64,000 nucleotides of DNA from Acridotheres tristis (taxonomy: Eukaryota; Chordata; Aves; Passeriformes; Sturnidae). Location: positions 43,637,154-43,701,153 of the forward strand of contig CM072887.1 of the NCBI GenBank assembly GCA_037013685.1, written 5' to 3'. A program made the position numbers and the translations under genes. Below the pieces are notes generated by a model. It made no database searches, was not told the origin of the DNA, and saw only the letters and a program-made list of their open reading frames with translations. Below, piece after piece: positions 37,921 through 50,720 of this stretch (positions are counted from its first letter, which is position 1; every line of letters starts with the position of its first letter).

Positions 37921-40900
37921 TATTTCTGAGGTTGTCTTGATTAATTTCTATCTCTCATTATTAGAGCTGGTAACTGTACTAATAGGGGAGTGAAAAGAAA
38001 CCTTAAAGAGGAAGTTACACTTGTACAGAGTCATGAACACTTTTCTTCATCCCAATTTAAAAGTTAGGAAAAATTAGATGGAAAATAGGACAGGAAAATA
38101 TCAGCATTGTAAAATGGCTAGACAAAAAAAAAGTAGCCTTACAATCCTCCCATCTGACATGTATGAAAACATATGAAAAATATTACCTTTTAAAACATAT
38201 ATGTTTTCAAAATATCCTTCTTACATCCTAATGTTTGATCTCTTTCAAGAACAGATTCTCTAATCCAGTAAGAATTCTAGAATTCCTCTGTAGTAAGAGA
38301 GAGTTGTAATAGGGCCAGAGGACATATAATTAGTCTTCTGTTTAATATTCAGCTCAGCACTAACTACTACATCTACTCCAAGTCTTACTGTTTTGCTATT
38401 AGCTAAAAGTTTTTGCTTTGTGCCATAAAAGTCTCCGAACAGATAATAAAAAATTACTTCAGAGTTTTAAAAAACACAGTGAAGACAGGAAGACAAAATG
38501 TATAATCATTTTCTCATACACAGAAAAAACAGTTACAATATGAAGGAACATTGTTTTTTAAACAATGGGAATGGGATGCGGAAAACCAATTTGAATGAGA
38601 CAGGAAAACAGCTATGGAAAAGGTATCATTTACCACCTATCTTCTCCAAGACTAAAGAAATAGTTACTCTGACCCACTGATAATTGTGTCAGATTTCAGA
38701 ACAAAAATACTATACACAGGGAAAATACATATCCTTGTAGTCTGGTGAAGAGGTGATATTTAGTGCATCTCAAGTTAAACCATTGCTTCAGATTGAATGT
38801 GCTCCAAAATCAAAAGTAATGATAAATGTTGCATTCTCTTTCACATGGCATCCAGATTTTGGCTGTGAATTTCAGATGCAGATTTAACACATTAAAAAAA
38901 AAGATGCCACATTGAATCTCATCAGCAAAGCTTCTAGATGACAAGCAGATATAAAAGAGAGGCCAAGCACTGATCTGATGTTTGTGGTGGCTGGAAATTC
39001 ACTAACAAATGGCTACATCCTCAACTTTTCTACAAACATTCTGAAGGGCTAATAAAGTCTGAAACACTGACACAGTCTTTCCTGTGACAGCCAAGCTACT
39101 CTCTAACATCAGCTTCTTATGTCTGCAGAGCACCCAGCCAGCCTCACAGAGCCTGGCTCTGCATGGATTCTCTGCCTGCTAGAATAATATATCTTGCAAC
39201 AATTGTCATTTAGAAAGAGTATATGATTTCTCAGATGAGTCTAAATTTTCACAATTCAGAGAAGACAACCTGTTTACCTCCGTGATTATTGAATGATATT
39301 TTTAACAAGGAAAAAGTCTTATACATGAAACTGATTTTTCTGGAGTGGAAACCATTGCCTAAGTTAGTGAAAGTCACTCAGGAGAATCTATCATTACCTA
39401 AAGTGACTGTGAGTAAAACAGAGAAATTGACTTTCATTCGGGATAGGTGATGCAGTGGTGCACCAAAGACCAACAGTTTTAATTACTACTTTTTACAAAA
39501 GGACCAGCTAAGAGAAGAAATATTTAATCAATATAACATCTATTCTCATAAACTGTATGGTCTTAAAATTAGGCTGTGGCGAGAGGAAGAACAAAGTTCC
39601 CTATAATCCCATGCTTGGTTAGATTGGACAATAGGTATTAATATTTCCTTTAATGAGGTTGCTTGTAAATGTTTTCATTTTTGGTCAAGGTCTACTAGGA
39701 AAGAAAATTCATCTATCCAAAGAAGAGGACGTAAACATTTCCTGATGTCTCCTGGTCAGCTGTTCAAAGTTGGCTACAGCAAAGGATTTTTGCCTTCAGG
39801 AATCCAATCAGCACACCCCAAAGCTTTCTACAAGTTACTGAAATTTATCTGTGAGATAAATTAAGATGCTTAAGATAATTTTCTGAGGGGCAGCATGGAT
39901 GTCTGTGCTTTTGCCTTTAGGCAAAACTTGCCTGAGAATGGCTGAAGCATAATCTTAAATTCCAAGTACATTATCAACAGGCAAAATTTTGGAGTGACAA
40001 TTCTGCCAATCACTCCTCACAAAATGGTAGTAAAAACTGGTGGATGTCAAGTCGGTAGTTTCATAGCATTTTTCTTTGTTTTCTTCTTCATAAGTTTTCC
40101 ACTATCTTGAATTTAAATTTTAGCTATGAGGTGCTATAAATATAGTAATTTATTCTTAGATTAAACATGTGTGAATTCAAGAACCGACTGTACATTTTCA
40201 ACATGAAGACTTAATTTCTGTGCTTAGGGGTAAGTTATGTTTAAAATGTTGGACATCATGTGTGTAGCTGGCTGTAACACACCTAACATTTGAATGCTGA
40301 AAGAGGATATTTTGCTCCTTTTTTAAACTATGTAAAAACTGTGAACTTTACCCTAACTTTAAACAGTCCAGATTCAAAAAGACCCAGGAGTAATTCCATG
40401 AATTACAGCTATTTATTCTTTCTGACCCAAGGACTTATATTTCTGTTCACTTCACTTGGAATCTGCTAACTAATACAAGCCATAGCCCACTCCTTTCCAA
40501 ACAGAGTTTAGTGTTTTAGACTACACACTGTAGAAACACTACAGTTTTGTCACAGAGCAACAATAAAACACGAGGATCTGCACTAAAGTAACTCAGCACA
40601 GAAACAATTACATTGCCCCTGGGAAAAAAAAGAGGCATGATTTGCCAACCCTGAGATTGATGCAATAACTTATTCACTGGAGAAGTGACAGGGTGAGAGC
40701 ACGAAAAGTCTCTTCTAGAAGAGGTTGCTGGAAACAAACTCCTTGTGTAGTCTACACTCCCAGCTGAGAGAGGGACAGAGGGTGCTCCTTGAGGCAAAGT
40801 ATCAAGCATTGGATTGTGTCCCAACTACTAACCCCAGACCTCACTGGAGTGTCCAGCCTGAAAAGCATTTAGGCCTTAATCTCTGCTGGGGTACTATAGC

Positions 40901-43900
40901 CCTAAGACACGTATTTTTTCATTCTTCCCCCTCTTTCCCACTCCTGTTCAGTGTATCTGAAATAAAATGAACCATTACAGAGACCAGCAGTGGTTTAGTT
41001 AAAGCACAAAACTAGGGGCATGTGGCATGTGACACACTGTGATATGAGGGTATGTGCAGGTATTTGAAGTCGCAAAGCCTTTCAGCTAGCTGTGGAAGAT
41101 GAGAAAGGGCAAGAACAAGTCTGGCTGTGGCTTGTGTCTGCCTTTTGAGTGTGGTCCTTAGAGGAAACTGTCTCCAGACCACTCTGTGTTTGGTCATGGA
41201 AAGAGCCATTTGTAGTGGGCAGGAGATCAGCTAACACTTGGGCAGCTTGGATAATCAAGTGTTCAGTGCATGAGGGAGATCCTCGGCTGTCTCTCACTTA
41301 GGAGTACAGGCATACCTACGTGTCTGCAGTCAGAGGCAGGTTTCTAAGCTTATCAAGGGGGAGAGACAGCAAGACTGTTACAACTTTAAAAGCTACACTA
41401 GCAAATAAAAGGTTACCAAAGTCTTTTCAGGTAATTACTAGTTCCTTCTCTGTGGTCACTATTGGACCTCTAACTAAATTACCTCACTTGTCCTGCTTTC
41501 TCTCCCTTGGGCTCTCTGAACCCTCTGTTAACATCCTCCTCCTTTACCTTTTCCCCACAAGGGCCTTTAACACTGTACTGGTTATCTGCACCCTAGTTTC
41601 CTTCTTTATCTTTTTTTTTTCCAGAAGAGTCTTTTTATTAACCTTTTGGAATCTTAGGGCTGACCCTCTTTATGGCTCATTGACCAGTTCTCATTCCTTG
41701 AGTTCTTTCTCAGAGAAACTCATGTCTGTTTCTCTTTCATTGTAAATCTTTTATGATTCCCTCAAACTTCCTGCATGAAAAACACTTTAATGTTTTCCAG
41801 CAGCACAGATCTTTCAAAGCTATACAGTTGCACAGTTCTGCCGGCATGGGTTATACTTATTTACAAGTAAGGCCACTAAACTTGGGGAAATAACTTAGGA
41901 AAGAAAAAGTATTATCTGAAACAAAACTATGTCTGGTCCTTAATTCTCTATTTTTTCTTGAAATATATAATAATTGTTATTTATTGATTTTATGTGTTTA
42001 ATGCATTTGTCCCTTAAAATGCTCATCCTATCCAGCAACATATCCATCATTAGAGACATTAAATACAATATTAAATTATCATTTAGATGCCTCTATTCAA
42101 TCCGTGTCACAGCTTGTATAGTCTGAAAAAAATTGGAGATTAAATTGTTGAAAAGAAGTAATTGGGAAGAAAATGTGTACTACATTGGGCCCAAGTTTTA
42201 ACTAAATTATTGATATTTTTTTGGTGGATATTGACCTTTTTATTATCTGAGGAGGAAGACTAACTTCTGAAGAATGATCCACAGCATCTGAGCAAACAAG
42301 AGCATTGTGTTTTTTCTGAGGGAAATCTACTGCCCTTTGCTTCTTCCATTTAGTAAATAAAATTCAGTTATTTAAGTACTCAGAACAGGACTTTGTCTTA
42401 TCCAAAATGTAATTTTTTTTCTGTGGCTTATTCCTTGCAAAAGTGCTAAAACATAAAGCAGATTTTCAAACAACAATCACAGTAAAATATTCTCAAAAAT
42501 CATGATGTAATAGTTTCAACAGCACTTTCCATTTGTCAGATTTCCACTCTTTCAGATTTTAAAACCTTTTCTGATGATTTAAGAAACATTTATTTTATTC
42601 CACTTCATAAAGGGAAAAATTAAGATACCAAAGAAATATACTTGGTCCACCTGGCAAATCAGAAGACACATAGAAAACTCAGTGAGTATTTCCTAGAAAC
42701 CAAAAGCAGCTTTCTAAAGTGGAGCAGATCATGTTTCTTCCCAAAAAATACAATTTCAGCTAATTACTCTTTCTTATGGGTATGCAGAGTGCGAAGCTGT
42801 GTAGTTGTTCCTAAAACTCCCAAGCCTGAGAAGAAAGCTCACCAACTTGAGATACTCTGTGGGCTACAAGATGGCAGAAATTAATGAAAAAGCCATCCCA
42901 AATTAAAATGAGGAGTAAAGTGTTTTAGAGTCAATATGTAACAAAGGATTCTGTTGCTGACTGCCAAATTCAGCCCCATTGGGGAGGATATGACCGACAA
43001 ATTACTGTTTAGTAATCAGGAAAAGATACAAACACTTATGCAATAATTTTCATTCTGTGTGGTGGAGGAATTATCTGCAAGCTGTTTCTGCTCCCTGTAA
43101 ATTGTACCATTACTTTGAAAACAGGATGTATGCTTCAGAATAAAGTGAAACAAACCAATTGACTTAATACAACAGCGTTAAACTACCCCTGACAGTGCAG
43201 TACTGTTCAAATAACCCTCTTATTCAAGGACAGCGAAAGACAAAGGTAGGACAATTAGAGAGGAAATTGTTTGGTATGGTTCTTGCCTGAATAAAAACTT
43301 ACATTTAAAGTTTCCAGAGCGTCGTGTCCATTTTACATGGCAAACTATGACCAAGAGTAACTTAGTTTTCTTGCTTACTGATGCTTCTTTCCAGATATTC
43401 ATCAGCATGCTCTGAATTTTTCATGCATCTGAGTGTTTTCCAAAACTTGGGAACATTTCTGCCTGAGTATTTGGAACCTTGGGGCTTATATTCAACAGCA
43501 TATATGTTATATGTACAGAAGAACTTACAAGTGCATTATCCATATAATTTCACTGCTGCTAATGGTAATATTTTTTCTAGTTTCTATGATTTCTGAACAT
43601 TTCCTACAGTATACTATAGTTTTCAGACTGACTTAAACAGAAATCCCGCCCAGACTGTTCAGCCTTGCCTGAGGTCAGGACATTTGTTGTTTCCAAATAG
43701 CCTATCTCCTCTGAACATGCTTTTCTCCTCTTGGTACCAGACATAAATATTTGTTGCATGTGCTGCTTCAGCAGAGTAACAACTCAGTTACTGTCCCAGT
43801 ATCTGAACCAGCTGCTCTCAGCTGCTCCTGCTGTGGCAGAGCCAGACCTGGGACTAAGAGGAAGCCTGTCCGACTTCACTGGCCTCAGTAATCTCACTCC

Positions 43901-44904
43901 ATACTTTCAGGGTATCTTCTTTCAATTAAGAAAGAACAACTAGGGAGAAGAAAACCTGGATTTCAGAAAGGAGTCAGATGAGAGAAGGATGGTGGGAAAA
44001 CAAAAGAGAAATTGAGTATTTTAAGTCAGAGGAGACAAATACAAGGCCTGTCACAACCAACATTTGCTTATGCAAATTACCCTGATGACTTCAAAAAGGG
44101 GGCTGGTAATGAAAAACACAAGTTGGGCTATCCTGTCCTGCAGGCAAAGAAACAAGCGGTGGAATGCTGCCTAGCCATATGTGCACTCCCAGCCATACCA
44201 AATGAATCCTTGAGTACACTGATCCTGTAAGCACCCCGCAGGATAAAATGGATCTTCTCTTTGATCAAAGATCTCTCTTACCTCCAGCAGTGCTTGGCTA
44301 AGATGAATGAATTCTATAAATGAACATCTGCTGGTTTTATATAAAAGAGAAATGCTGCCACTCAGTAATAAGGAAGGATGCTTGAAGAAATGAACGGAAT
44401 AGGCAGGCCTGTCTTGATAAGCACAAGCAGGGGGTTGGTACTGGTGCAAGGAGCAAAAACTGGGTGAAGTTAATTCCAACCAAAAAGAGAACAGCACAAG
44501 AGACGCTAAAAGGATTAAACACTGTGTTTAGAAGTTATCCCTGCTTCCTATGTATAGTAGTTTATTTCTGTCTTCAGATTCTATTCAGTGAGCATTAAAG
44601 ACTTCTTGGTGTTGCAGTCTTTCACTTCAGGATAGTTGGCAAACTGCAGCTATAGCAAAGCAAAAGCTGAGGGCTCCAGCAGCTTTTTCCCTGGCAAAGG
44701 TCTCTTAGCTGTGAACAGTAAAGATTCAAGCATATGCTACTCAATATGAATGGGATACAGTACAGGACACTTTTATTACTGCACACTTTGAAACCTCTAA
44801 AAGGTGACTTTTCAAAGTTGGCGTCACGATTTTTTGTGAACAGCCAAGAATCTACAATATCACAGGGGAAGTGGAAGCTCACCACAAAGGATGCACTGTG
44901 CAGT

Positions 44905-45276
44905 CAAAGTCTGGAGGAGACTGAGTAGAAATTTCACTGTGGTCTTCAACATCATCGCAAGGGAAAGCGGAGGAGCAGGGACCAATCTCTTTAGTCTGGT
45001 GATCAGTGACAGCACCCAAGCAAACAGGATGAAGCTGAGTCAGGGAAGGTTTAGGTAACATATCAGGGAAAAACTTTTTCACCCAGAGAGTGCTTGGGCA
45101 CTGGAACAGGCTCACCAGGGAAGTGGTCACAGCACCAGTCTGACAGAGTTCAAGAAGCATTTGAACAACGCTCTCAGGCACATGATGTGATTATTGGGAT
45201 TTCCTGTGTAGAGCCAGGAGTTTGACTTGATAATCCTGATGGGGATCCTTTCAACTCAGCATGTTCTATGAATCTT
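44905..45276 (+). mobile_element. CR1 LINE 3' end, 5'-truncated copy
   Basis: About 370 bases collinear with the 3' end of avian CR1 (passerine-abundant type). Landmarks are CTGGAGGAGACTGAG (44911), AGGTTTAGG (45047), TTTTTCACCCAGAGAGTG (45072), GGCACTGGAACAGGCTC (45094), AAGTGGTCACAGCACCA (45121), CAACGCTCTCAGGCACATG (45166), GAGCCAGGAGTTTGACTTGA (45211) and the terminal TTCTATGAATCT. The copy is truncated at its 5' end and non-coding. Divergence looks moderate, so it is younger than the CR1 in NID1 intron 1. I recalled the consensus from memory. Confidence 0.85.
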
Positions 45277-47662
45277 TGCTAAAGGATGTAAACCTCTGTT
45301 GTGCAGCTGCACAAAGATATTTCAAAATAGAAACTGAACCCCTTTCCATGACAGACTGAGCCCAGTGGCTGTGTCTGCCAGTGTGTCAAGTTTTACACTT
45401 TGAAAGTGAGACAAACCGCAGACTCCTACCACCCAGCTTTTTGGAGCACTCTGCTGCAGGCTCGCTCTCAAAGGAAGCTGTTCCCCTCACGCTCCCAACC
45501 TCCTGTGGTCGCAGGCGGTACTCTATCAGTCATTATGAACCATTTCGCAGATTTTCGAGGCTGTGGTGGGTGGCAGCTCGCACAGGCCGTGCTGGGAGGG
45601 GAGCTCCACGCTGGCACACGGTATTCCCAGCACAGCGCTGCCCTCGGGTTTGCTTGTTTCTCCATCGTGCTCTGTCACTGCAGAACAGAACAGAACAGAA
45701 CAGAACAGAACAGAAACACCAGCACCCTCCGCTGGCCCCTGCCATGAAGACACCGGCAGGGAAGGGGATGATCCGAGCTGCTGCTAGACCTGCTACGTCA
45801 AATCTAGAGAAACACACCTTTTTACCAAACTTTTTAATAGGTAATGCCCTCTGTAAGCAGCCCTCAGCTGCCGCCAGTCACTACACACACTCACGATGTA
45901 AAAGCAAGGGCAAGGACTTTAAAGCTTATGCCTAGAAAGAGCACTTAATTTTACTGTTAATTACAAGATTCATAAACAATGTTATAATATATGACAATAT
46001 ATATTCCCCAAACAGAGTAATCTTAATTAGGACTTTTTTAAAATTACTAATCTTATTTTGGAGCTTGTAATTAAAAGTTAAACTCTTTAAATTTTATTTG
46101 TTTTATCTAATTATTTAAATTATTATAAATTGTTGCCATGTATTTCCCCCCAAGATTTCTGCACATTGGATATGTGCAAAATTCAATCAAACAATAAAAA
46201 GGCACAACCTAAGCCAGTGCACCTGAGGAAGACCTGGTGTCTGTGTGCATGGCAGCTTGCAAAAAATATCTTTTAGGAGTAGTGACTGATTAAGCACATT
46301 CAACATATTTTAAGTTGTTTTCTTTTGCTTTGAAGACCATTTGTACATTAGTAGACTGAAACTGGGAAAGGTCATTAATATTTCCTTACTGTAACTACAT
46401 GGATTTAGATACTGATATGGAATTTAAATGGATAGACAGCATCTAAAATACTCTCTCCAAGTGCATGTGAGTAGTTAGATGCTGAATACATCTGCAGTGA
46501 CTAGAGTAATTCTTAACACAAATTCCTAGACACCCTAACCATGTGTAAGAATTCTCATTGGATTAGACCTTCAGCCAGTACGTCATAGAAATGTGAGTGA
46601 GATCAGTATATTAAGTGACTTCAACAAAGAAAGGAGTCCCATTTTCCAAGACAGAAATAGGTCCCTAAGAGGGGGGATAAAATCAACATTATGTGTCTCT
46701 GCTCAAAAAGACAAGTGGTGGCACTGTTCGTAAAGTTACTTACTCCAATTCTGGTAATGCTCAAGCTTCTTTTTAACAATTTGGCAGTGTGTGGGTTCCT
46801 AGGAGTTTAAAAATGCACTGATTTATTATTAGCAAGGAAATTTTTTAAAAAATCCTCATAAAATTGTTTAAATGTAAAAAATGTTAAAAATTAGGTTGAT
46901 GCTAATAAGATCAAAGAATATATAATGAAAGCTAACACACTCACTCAGACTGCTAAGTTTATATCAGTGAAATCCCCCTGAAAGGATAGAATTTGTTACT
47001 ACTGAGTGTTCAAGATTTTCAATTACTTTGCATATATAGCTATCTATCTCAAAATTTAATAGAAACATTTTTGTTTTCAGTAATCTCAGTGTTTTATGGT
47101 GAATTTTAAATGGCTGATAATTTTCCATGTTATCTGTCTTGCAGAAGAAAGCACAGAAGGCATATTTTGTTTTCATCCAAAATATATCTCATTCCTTCTA
47201 CCATTAAATAAATTTTTATATACTCCTATAAGCCTTTTATAAAGAGGATACACTATGCAAACTAGCTTCATGTTTTCATTTTACTTTAAATAGAAATTAC
47301 TTTCTTTTTACAAACTTCTATAACTTTAACAAATAAAAAACCTTTTAAATTTAGTCTGTCTTCTGAAAATACTTAGAAGATTTAATTTTTCTTTTGTTAC
47401 TTACTTACAGAGCTCTATGGGGGATGACCATGCATCCTCCCTACTGTCTTCTGACTAACAAATCACACTTTTTTTATAATGTATTCTCTGACATTACCAT
47501 TTTGCTTCCCTCAATTAAAAATTATGGACAAACATAATAAAATAGGTAGGTTGTTAGAAAAGGTTTGATAAGATTGTAACCAAATTATAACCAAAGCTGC
47601 CTGCTGATAGACAGAGGCTTGCATAACCTACCCTTGAAGATGCAGTCGTGGAAATGAATCAA
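45277..47662. other. Intergenic DNA, mostly AT-rich
   Basis: The first 500 bases (45.4-45.9 kb) are relatively GC-rich and open frames on both strands, but none has protein similarity that I recognise. It holds the pentanucleotide repeat listed below. From 45.95 to 47.6 kb the sequence is very AT-rich and featureless. Confidence 0.55.
45681..45715. repeat. Pentanucleotide microsatellite (CAGAA)7
   Basis: Seven perfect tandem copies of CAGAA. Open frames crossing it read as repeated glutamine/asparagine/arginine/threonine/glutamate, which is a by-product of the repeat. Confidence 0.97.
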
Positions 47663-47853
47663 ATCCATCCATCCATCCATCCATCCATCCATCCATCCTT
47701 CCTTCCTTCCTTCCTTCCTTCCTTCCTTCCTTCCTTCCTTCCTTCCTTCCTTCCTTCCTTCCTTCCTTCCTTCCTTCCTTCCTTCCTTCCTTCCTTCCTT
47801 CCTTCCTCCCTCCCTCCCTCCCTCCCTTCCTCCCTCCCTCTCCTTCTCTCCCT
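47663..47853. repeat. Compound tetranucleotide microsatellite (ATCC)9-(TTCC)27-(TCCC)5 plus imperfect tail
   Basis: Nine perfect ATCC units (47663-47698), then 27 perfect TTCC units (47699-47806), then five TCCC units (47807-47826), then an irregular CT-rich tail. From 47699 on the plus strand is pure pyrimidine for about 155 bases. The open frames across it (Pro/Ser/Phe/Leu on plus; Lys/Glu/Gly/Arg on minus) are repeat artefacts. Copy number is likely polymorphic and may be compressed in the assembly. Confidence 0.98.
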
Positions 47854-49110
47854 CATGTCTTTAAACTTTTTTAACACAGGACAACAGGATGCACAGTGAT
47901 GTGAAATAAATGGCCAAGTGCCATATACCTTGAACAGCTACAGTTTTATACCTGTGGTTCCCAAAACCCCGTACTTAGCAGGATATATGCTGGAACAAGC
48001 ACACCCAAGAACTGCCAATTACTTTAAATCGTTTTTTATTTTAGCTGCCATCAATGCTGTTGGCTTAGGCCTCTGTAGTACATCTCCTGCATTTAAACCC
48101 ATAAATTAGGTTATGCAAATCTGAAAACATTTCATACCACTTAATAAGATTCAAATTCAGCTGCTCAGTTTCTTTCATTAAGGTAGTTTGAAATTCTGTA
48201 TATTTTTTATATTCATTAATCACATGGCTGTACCACCTTTCCTTAGCTGAGATTGAGATAGCCATTACTTCTTAAAAAAATGGGACAACAAAACGTGAAA
48301 AAAAGCTCGAACCCCAGCAGTTTCTGATGAAACATTCTTTGCAATGAGATAGTTAAGATGAAGCAAATACAGCTGTACACAGGAACACGCCTCTTAAAAT
48401 ATTTTAATAGCAAACACGATTAAAGTAATTTTTCTGCAAAGCTGTCCATTCTATAAAAGGATTGGAAACCTGCCATTGTACTATACTGGATTTTACTCCA
48501 AAATAAACTACAGACAGTACAGCTGGAGGCGATAGAAGTATGTCCAAGCTAAATACTTACTGCCTGCCCTCCATCCCAGCTGCTAAATCTTTCTATTCCT
48601 TTTCTTTTCCCAGCAGGTACCACTGGATAGTTTCTAACCTCTCCTCTCTGCAGAATTCCTCAGCTCTCCCCGTACTTACAAAGAGCTGATATGATTTGAT
48701 GCAAACCCTCATTCCACCAAACCTCAGGTCACATATGTGTTAGACCTTACAACCAACCATATCACTTTTTAACAACTCTGGTTCCTCCTAAAACATTTGT
48801 TGCATTACCGTTTTGTCCTCCTAAGTAAGGATCCTAAAGGAAAAACTTTTACTAAAGGCAAAACTACAAAGCACTTGCAATGGTGTCCAAAAAACTTGCA
48901 GCAACCACCTTAATTCCATCATGTCCTAATATTTAAATAGTTAATATCTTGCTACTTAGTGCTTAGACATTATAAATTATTACCTAATTATAATTTAAAT
49001 TATATTTAGCAGTATATTAAGGATAATGTTAACATAGGTGTATATAATGTGGTTTTTAGAATTATGATTTATCATAAATCTATTGTCAAATATTATTATT
49101 AAGAAATTAT
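47854..49110. other. Intergenic AT-rich DNA
   Basis: No recognisable gene or repeat in this 1.25-kb stretch. Confidence 0.55.
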
Positions 49111-49119
49111 AATTGTAGT

Positions 49120-49240
49120 TACGCTGGTTTTGGCTGGGATAGAGTTAATTTTCTTCTTAGCTGATACAGTGCTGTGTTTTGGATTTAGTATAATAACGCT
49201 GATTAATTGCTTGCTAGGGTTAAGCCACAATAGTAGCTAA
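49120..49240 (+). mobile_element. Degraded avian endogenous-retrovirus LTR fragment
   Basis: GCTGGTTTTGGCTGGGATAG, followed by AGTTAATTTTCTTC and then GCTGTGTTTTGGATTT, matches the start of a widespread avian LTR family as I recall it. Only about 120 bases are recognisable. No gag, pol or env sequence is nearby, so it is an old solo-LTR relic with no coding capacity. Which ERV class it belongs to cannot be settled by eye. Confidence 0.65.
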
Positions 49241-50209
49241 GATGCTTATTTAATATATTAAACTTACATAGACATGGTTTTATGAAAAGAAATGAAAAAG
49301 ACAGAGTTTTTGCTATCCACATGATGGTATCATCAAACAACTTCTTTGTGAGAATTGTACAAAAATTCCCCAGAGGTTACAAAATGTCACTTACTGCTGT
49401 CTCCAAGCAGATTTTCTCTTTAATGTCGTTCCTGTAAAAACATCTGCAGCTCTGTTTCTTCAAACTTTCTACTTTCTGTCTTTTTTTTTCTTCCTTTTCA
49501 TTATTTTGTTTTTTTACACTTTTACTCTCTGCTCTGTTCCACCCACTAAGGCAATTTTTTCAGCTGGGCCATTTGAAGTCTAATGCACTTAATGTTCTCC
49601 ATGATAAAACAAACATAAACAGCTGGCATGATTACTGCATTCATGAAAAGACCATCCTTTATTGTGTTTGAAACAAACGCAGTTCTGTTTATGGACATAC
49701 AATACAACTTTGGCACTTTTCCCCCAGTAAAACCAACATTTTTTTAAGCCAGGTACTATTATTTTTCACATAAATGTATTTTAATGATGTTAAGGAGGAG
49801 GAGATAAAGCTCAATCTATTTCTGCCGCTGAGGGACAGTTAAGAAAAAAGTAAAACCCTGCAGAATAAATCGGGACAATGCTAGTTACTGCTTTGGAACA
49901 GGGGCAAATAAAATAAAAAACAGGTAAAAGCTGCTGCTCGGGACAGGAAATGGCCGGGCTAAAAGCAGCTGGCTGGGGGACATGAACCTATGCGACAACC
50001 TCTGTGTCTCTTCCAGGGGAGCTTTTTGGAGAAAACAGGCTGGCATCGCGGAAAAGCAAATGCCCTCAGCTCACACAGAGCTGAAGTCTCTGCATCCATC
50101 TCAGGTGAACAGAAGAAAAAGAAGCAAAAGGAAAAAGAGGAAGAAAAAAAATCTCAAACAAACCAAACAAAAACCCAACCCAAAATCCCGCACCCCAACA
50201 AAGCCGGAA
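49241..50209. other. Intergenic DNA upstream of the second CpG-rich stretch
   Basis: AT-rich at first, then an A-rich stretch (50110-50200) leading into the GC-rich block. No gene recognised. Two overlapping 193-198 codon frames at 49982-50586 run from Lys-rich A-tract DNA into the CpG-rich block and look non-coding. Confidence 0.55.
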
Positions 50210-50720
50210 TTCAAACGCATCAACAAGCAGCTGATGGAGCCATTCCCGTTTCTCCTTCCCCACGAGGGGTCGCGGTGGCGCCGGAGGGACAGCGCGGGTG
50301 GCGGCGGCTGCGCCCGCCCCGCTCTGAGGGAAGGAAGGAAGGGCCCGCCCCGTCTCCCCTGCCCGCCCTGCCCTGCCCGCCCTGCCCTGCTCGCCGTGCT
50401 CTGCTCCTCCTCCCGGGGCCGCCCTGGTGCCGCCACCTCTGTCCCCGCGGCCCGGAGCCACACGGGGAGGCTCTCGGAGTGCGGGGCTCTGAGCCAGCCC
50501 TGCCTGTCCCTTCCTGCTGGCAGACAGGGACAGAGGGACGGCGAGAAACTGACTCGTCCGTAGTGTCCTCACCTCCTCCCGGCTGACAGAGAGGCTCTCG
50601 GAGCGGGTGGGGTCGCAGATGTGCTGGGGGGCAACAGATGGGAGATGAAGTGCCTGCTCTGTCGAAGCTGGAGGTGCTGCCGGAGTGCTCTGCCCTCAGG
50701 TGTGCACTGACAGCTTGGAC
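50210..50720. promoter_or_regulatory. Second CpG-rich stretch, possible GPR137B promoter
   Basis: Dense CG dinucleotides between AT-rich flanks (for example TCGCGGTGGCGCCGG at 50269 and CCCCGCGGCCCGG at 50443), with a short degenerate repeat of CCCTGCC and CGCCCTG units at 50357-50395. It lies 6.4 kb upstream of the GPR137B start exon, which itself is not CpG-rich. Candidate plus-strand splice donors such as CAG|GTGTGC (50700) are present. A promoter for a non-coding first exon is my inference; the stretch could also serve an unrecognised non-coding RNA. Confidence 0.45.

Larger units (their letters stand above)
34181..44904. other. Intergenic AT-rich DNA between NID1 and GPR137B
   Basis: About 10.7 kb without recognisable exons, RNA genes or named repeats. 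Two small perfect inverted repeats occur (36811-36831 and 37898-37920). The longest open frame (41320-41745) looks non-coding: a Ser/Leu/Phe-rich composition from T-rich DNA and no known motif. Confidence 0.6.

Noticed and set aside
41320..41745. 141-codon plus-strand frame, possibly membrane-like
   Set aside because: The hydrophobic residues come from T-rich DNA; there is no homology, no splice context and no promoter signature.
45381..45935. 184-codon frame across the pentanucleotide repeat
   Set aside because: Part of it is repeat translation and the rest has no recognised domain. The opposite strand is equally open.
47648..47899. Open frames through the tetranucleotide repeat (Pro/Ser/Phe/Leu and Lys/Glu/Gly/Arg)
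   Set aside because: They are purely the translation of a microsatellite.
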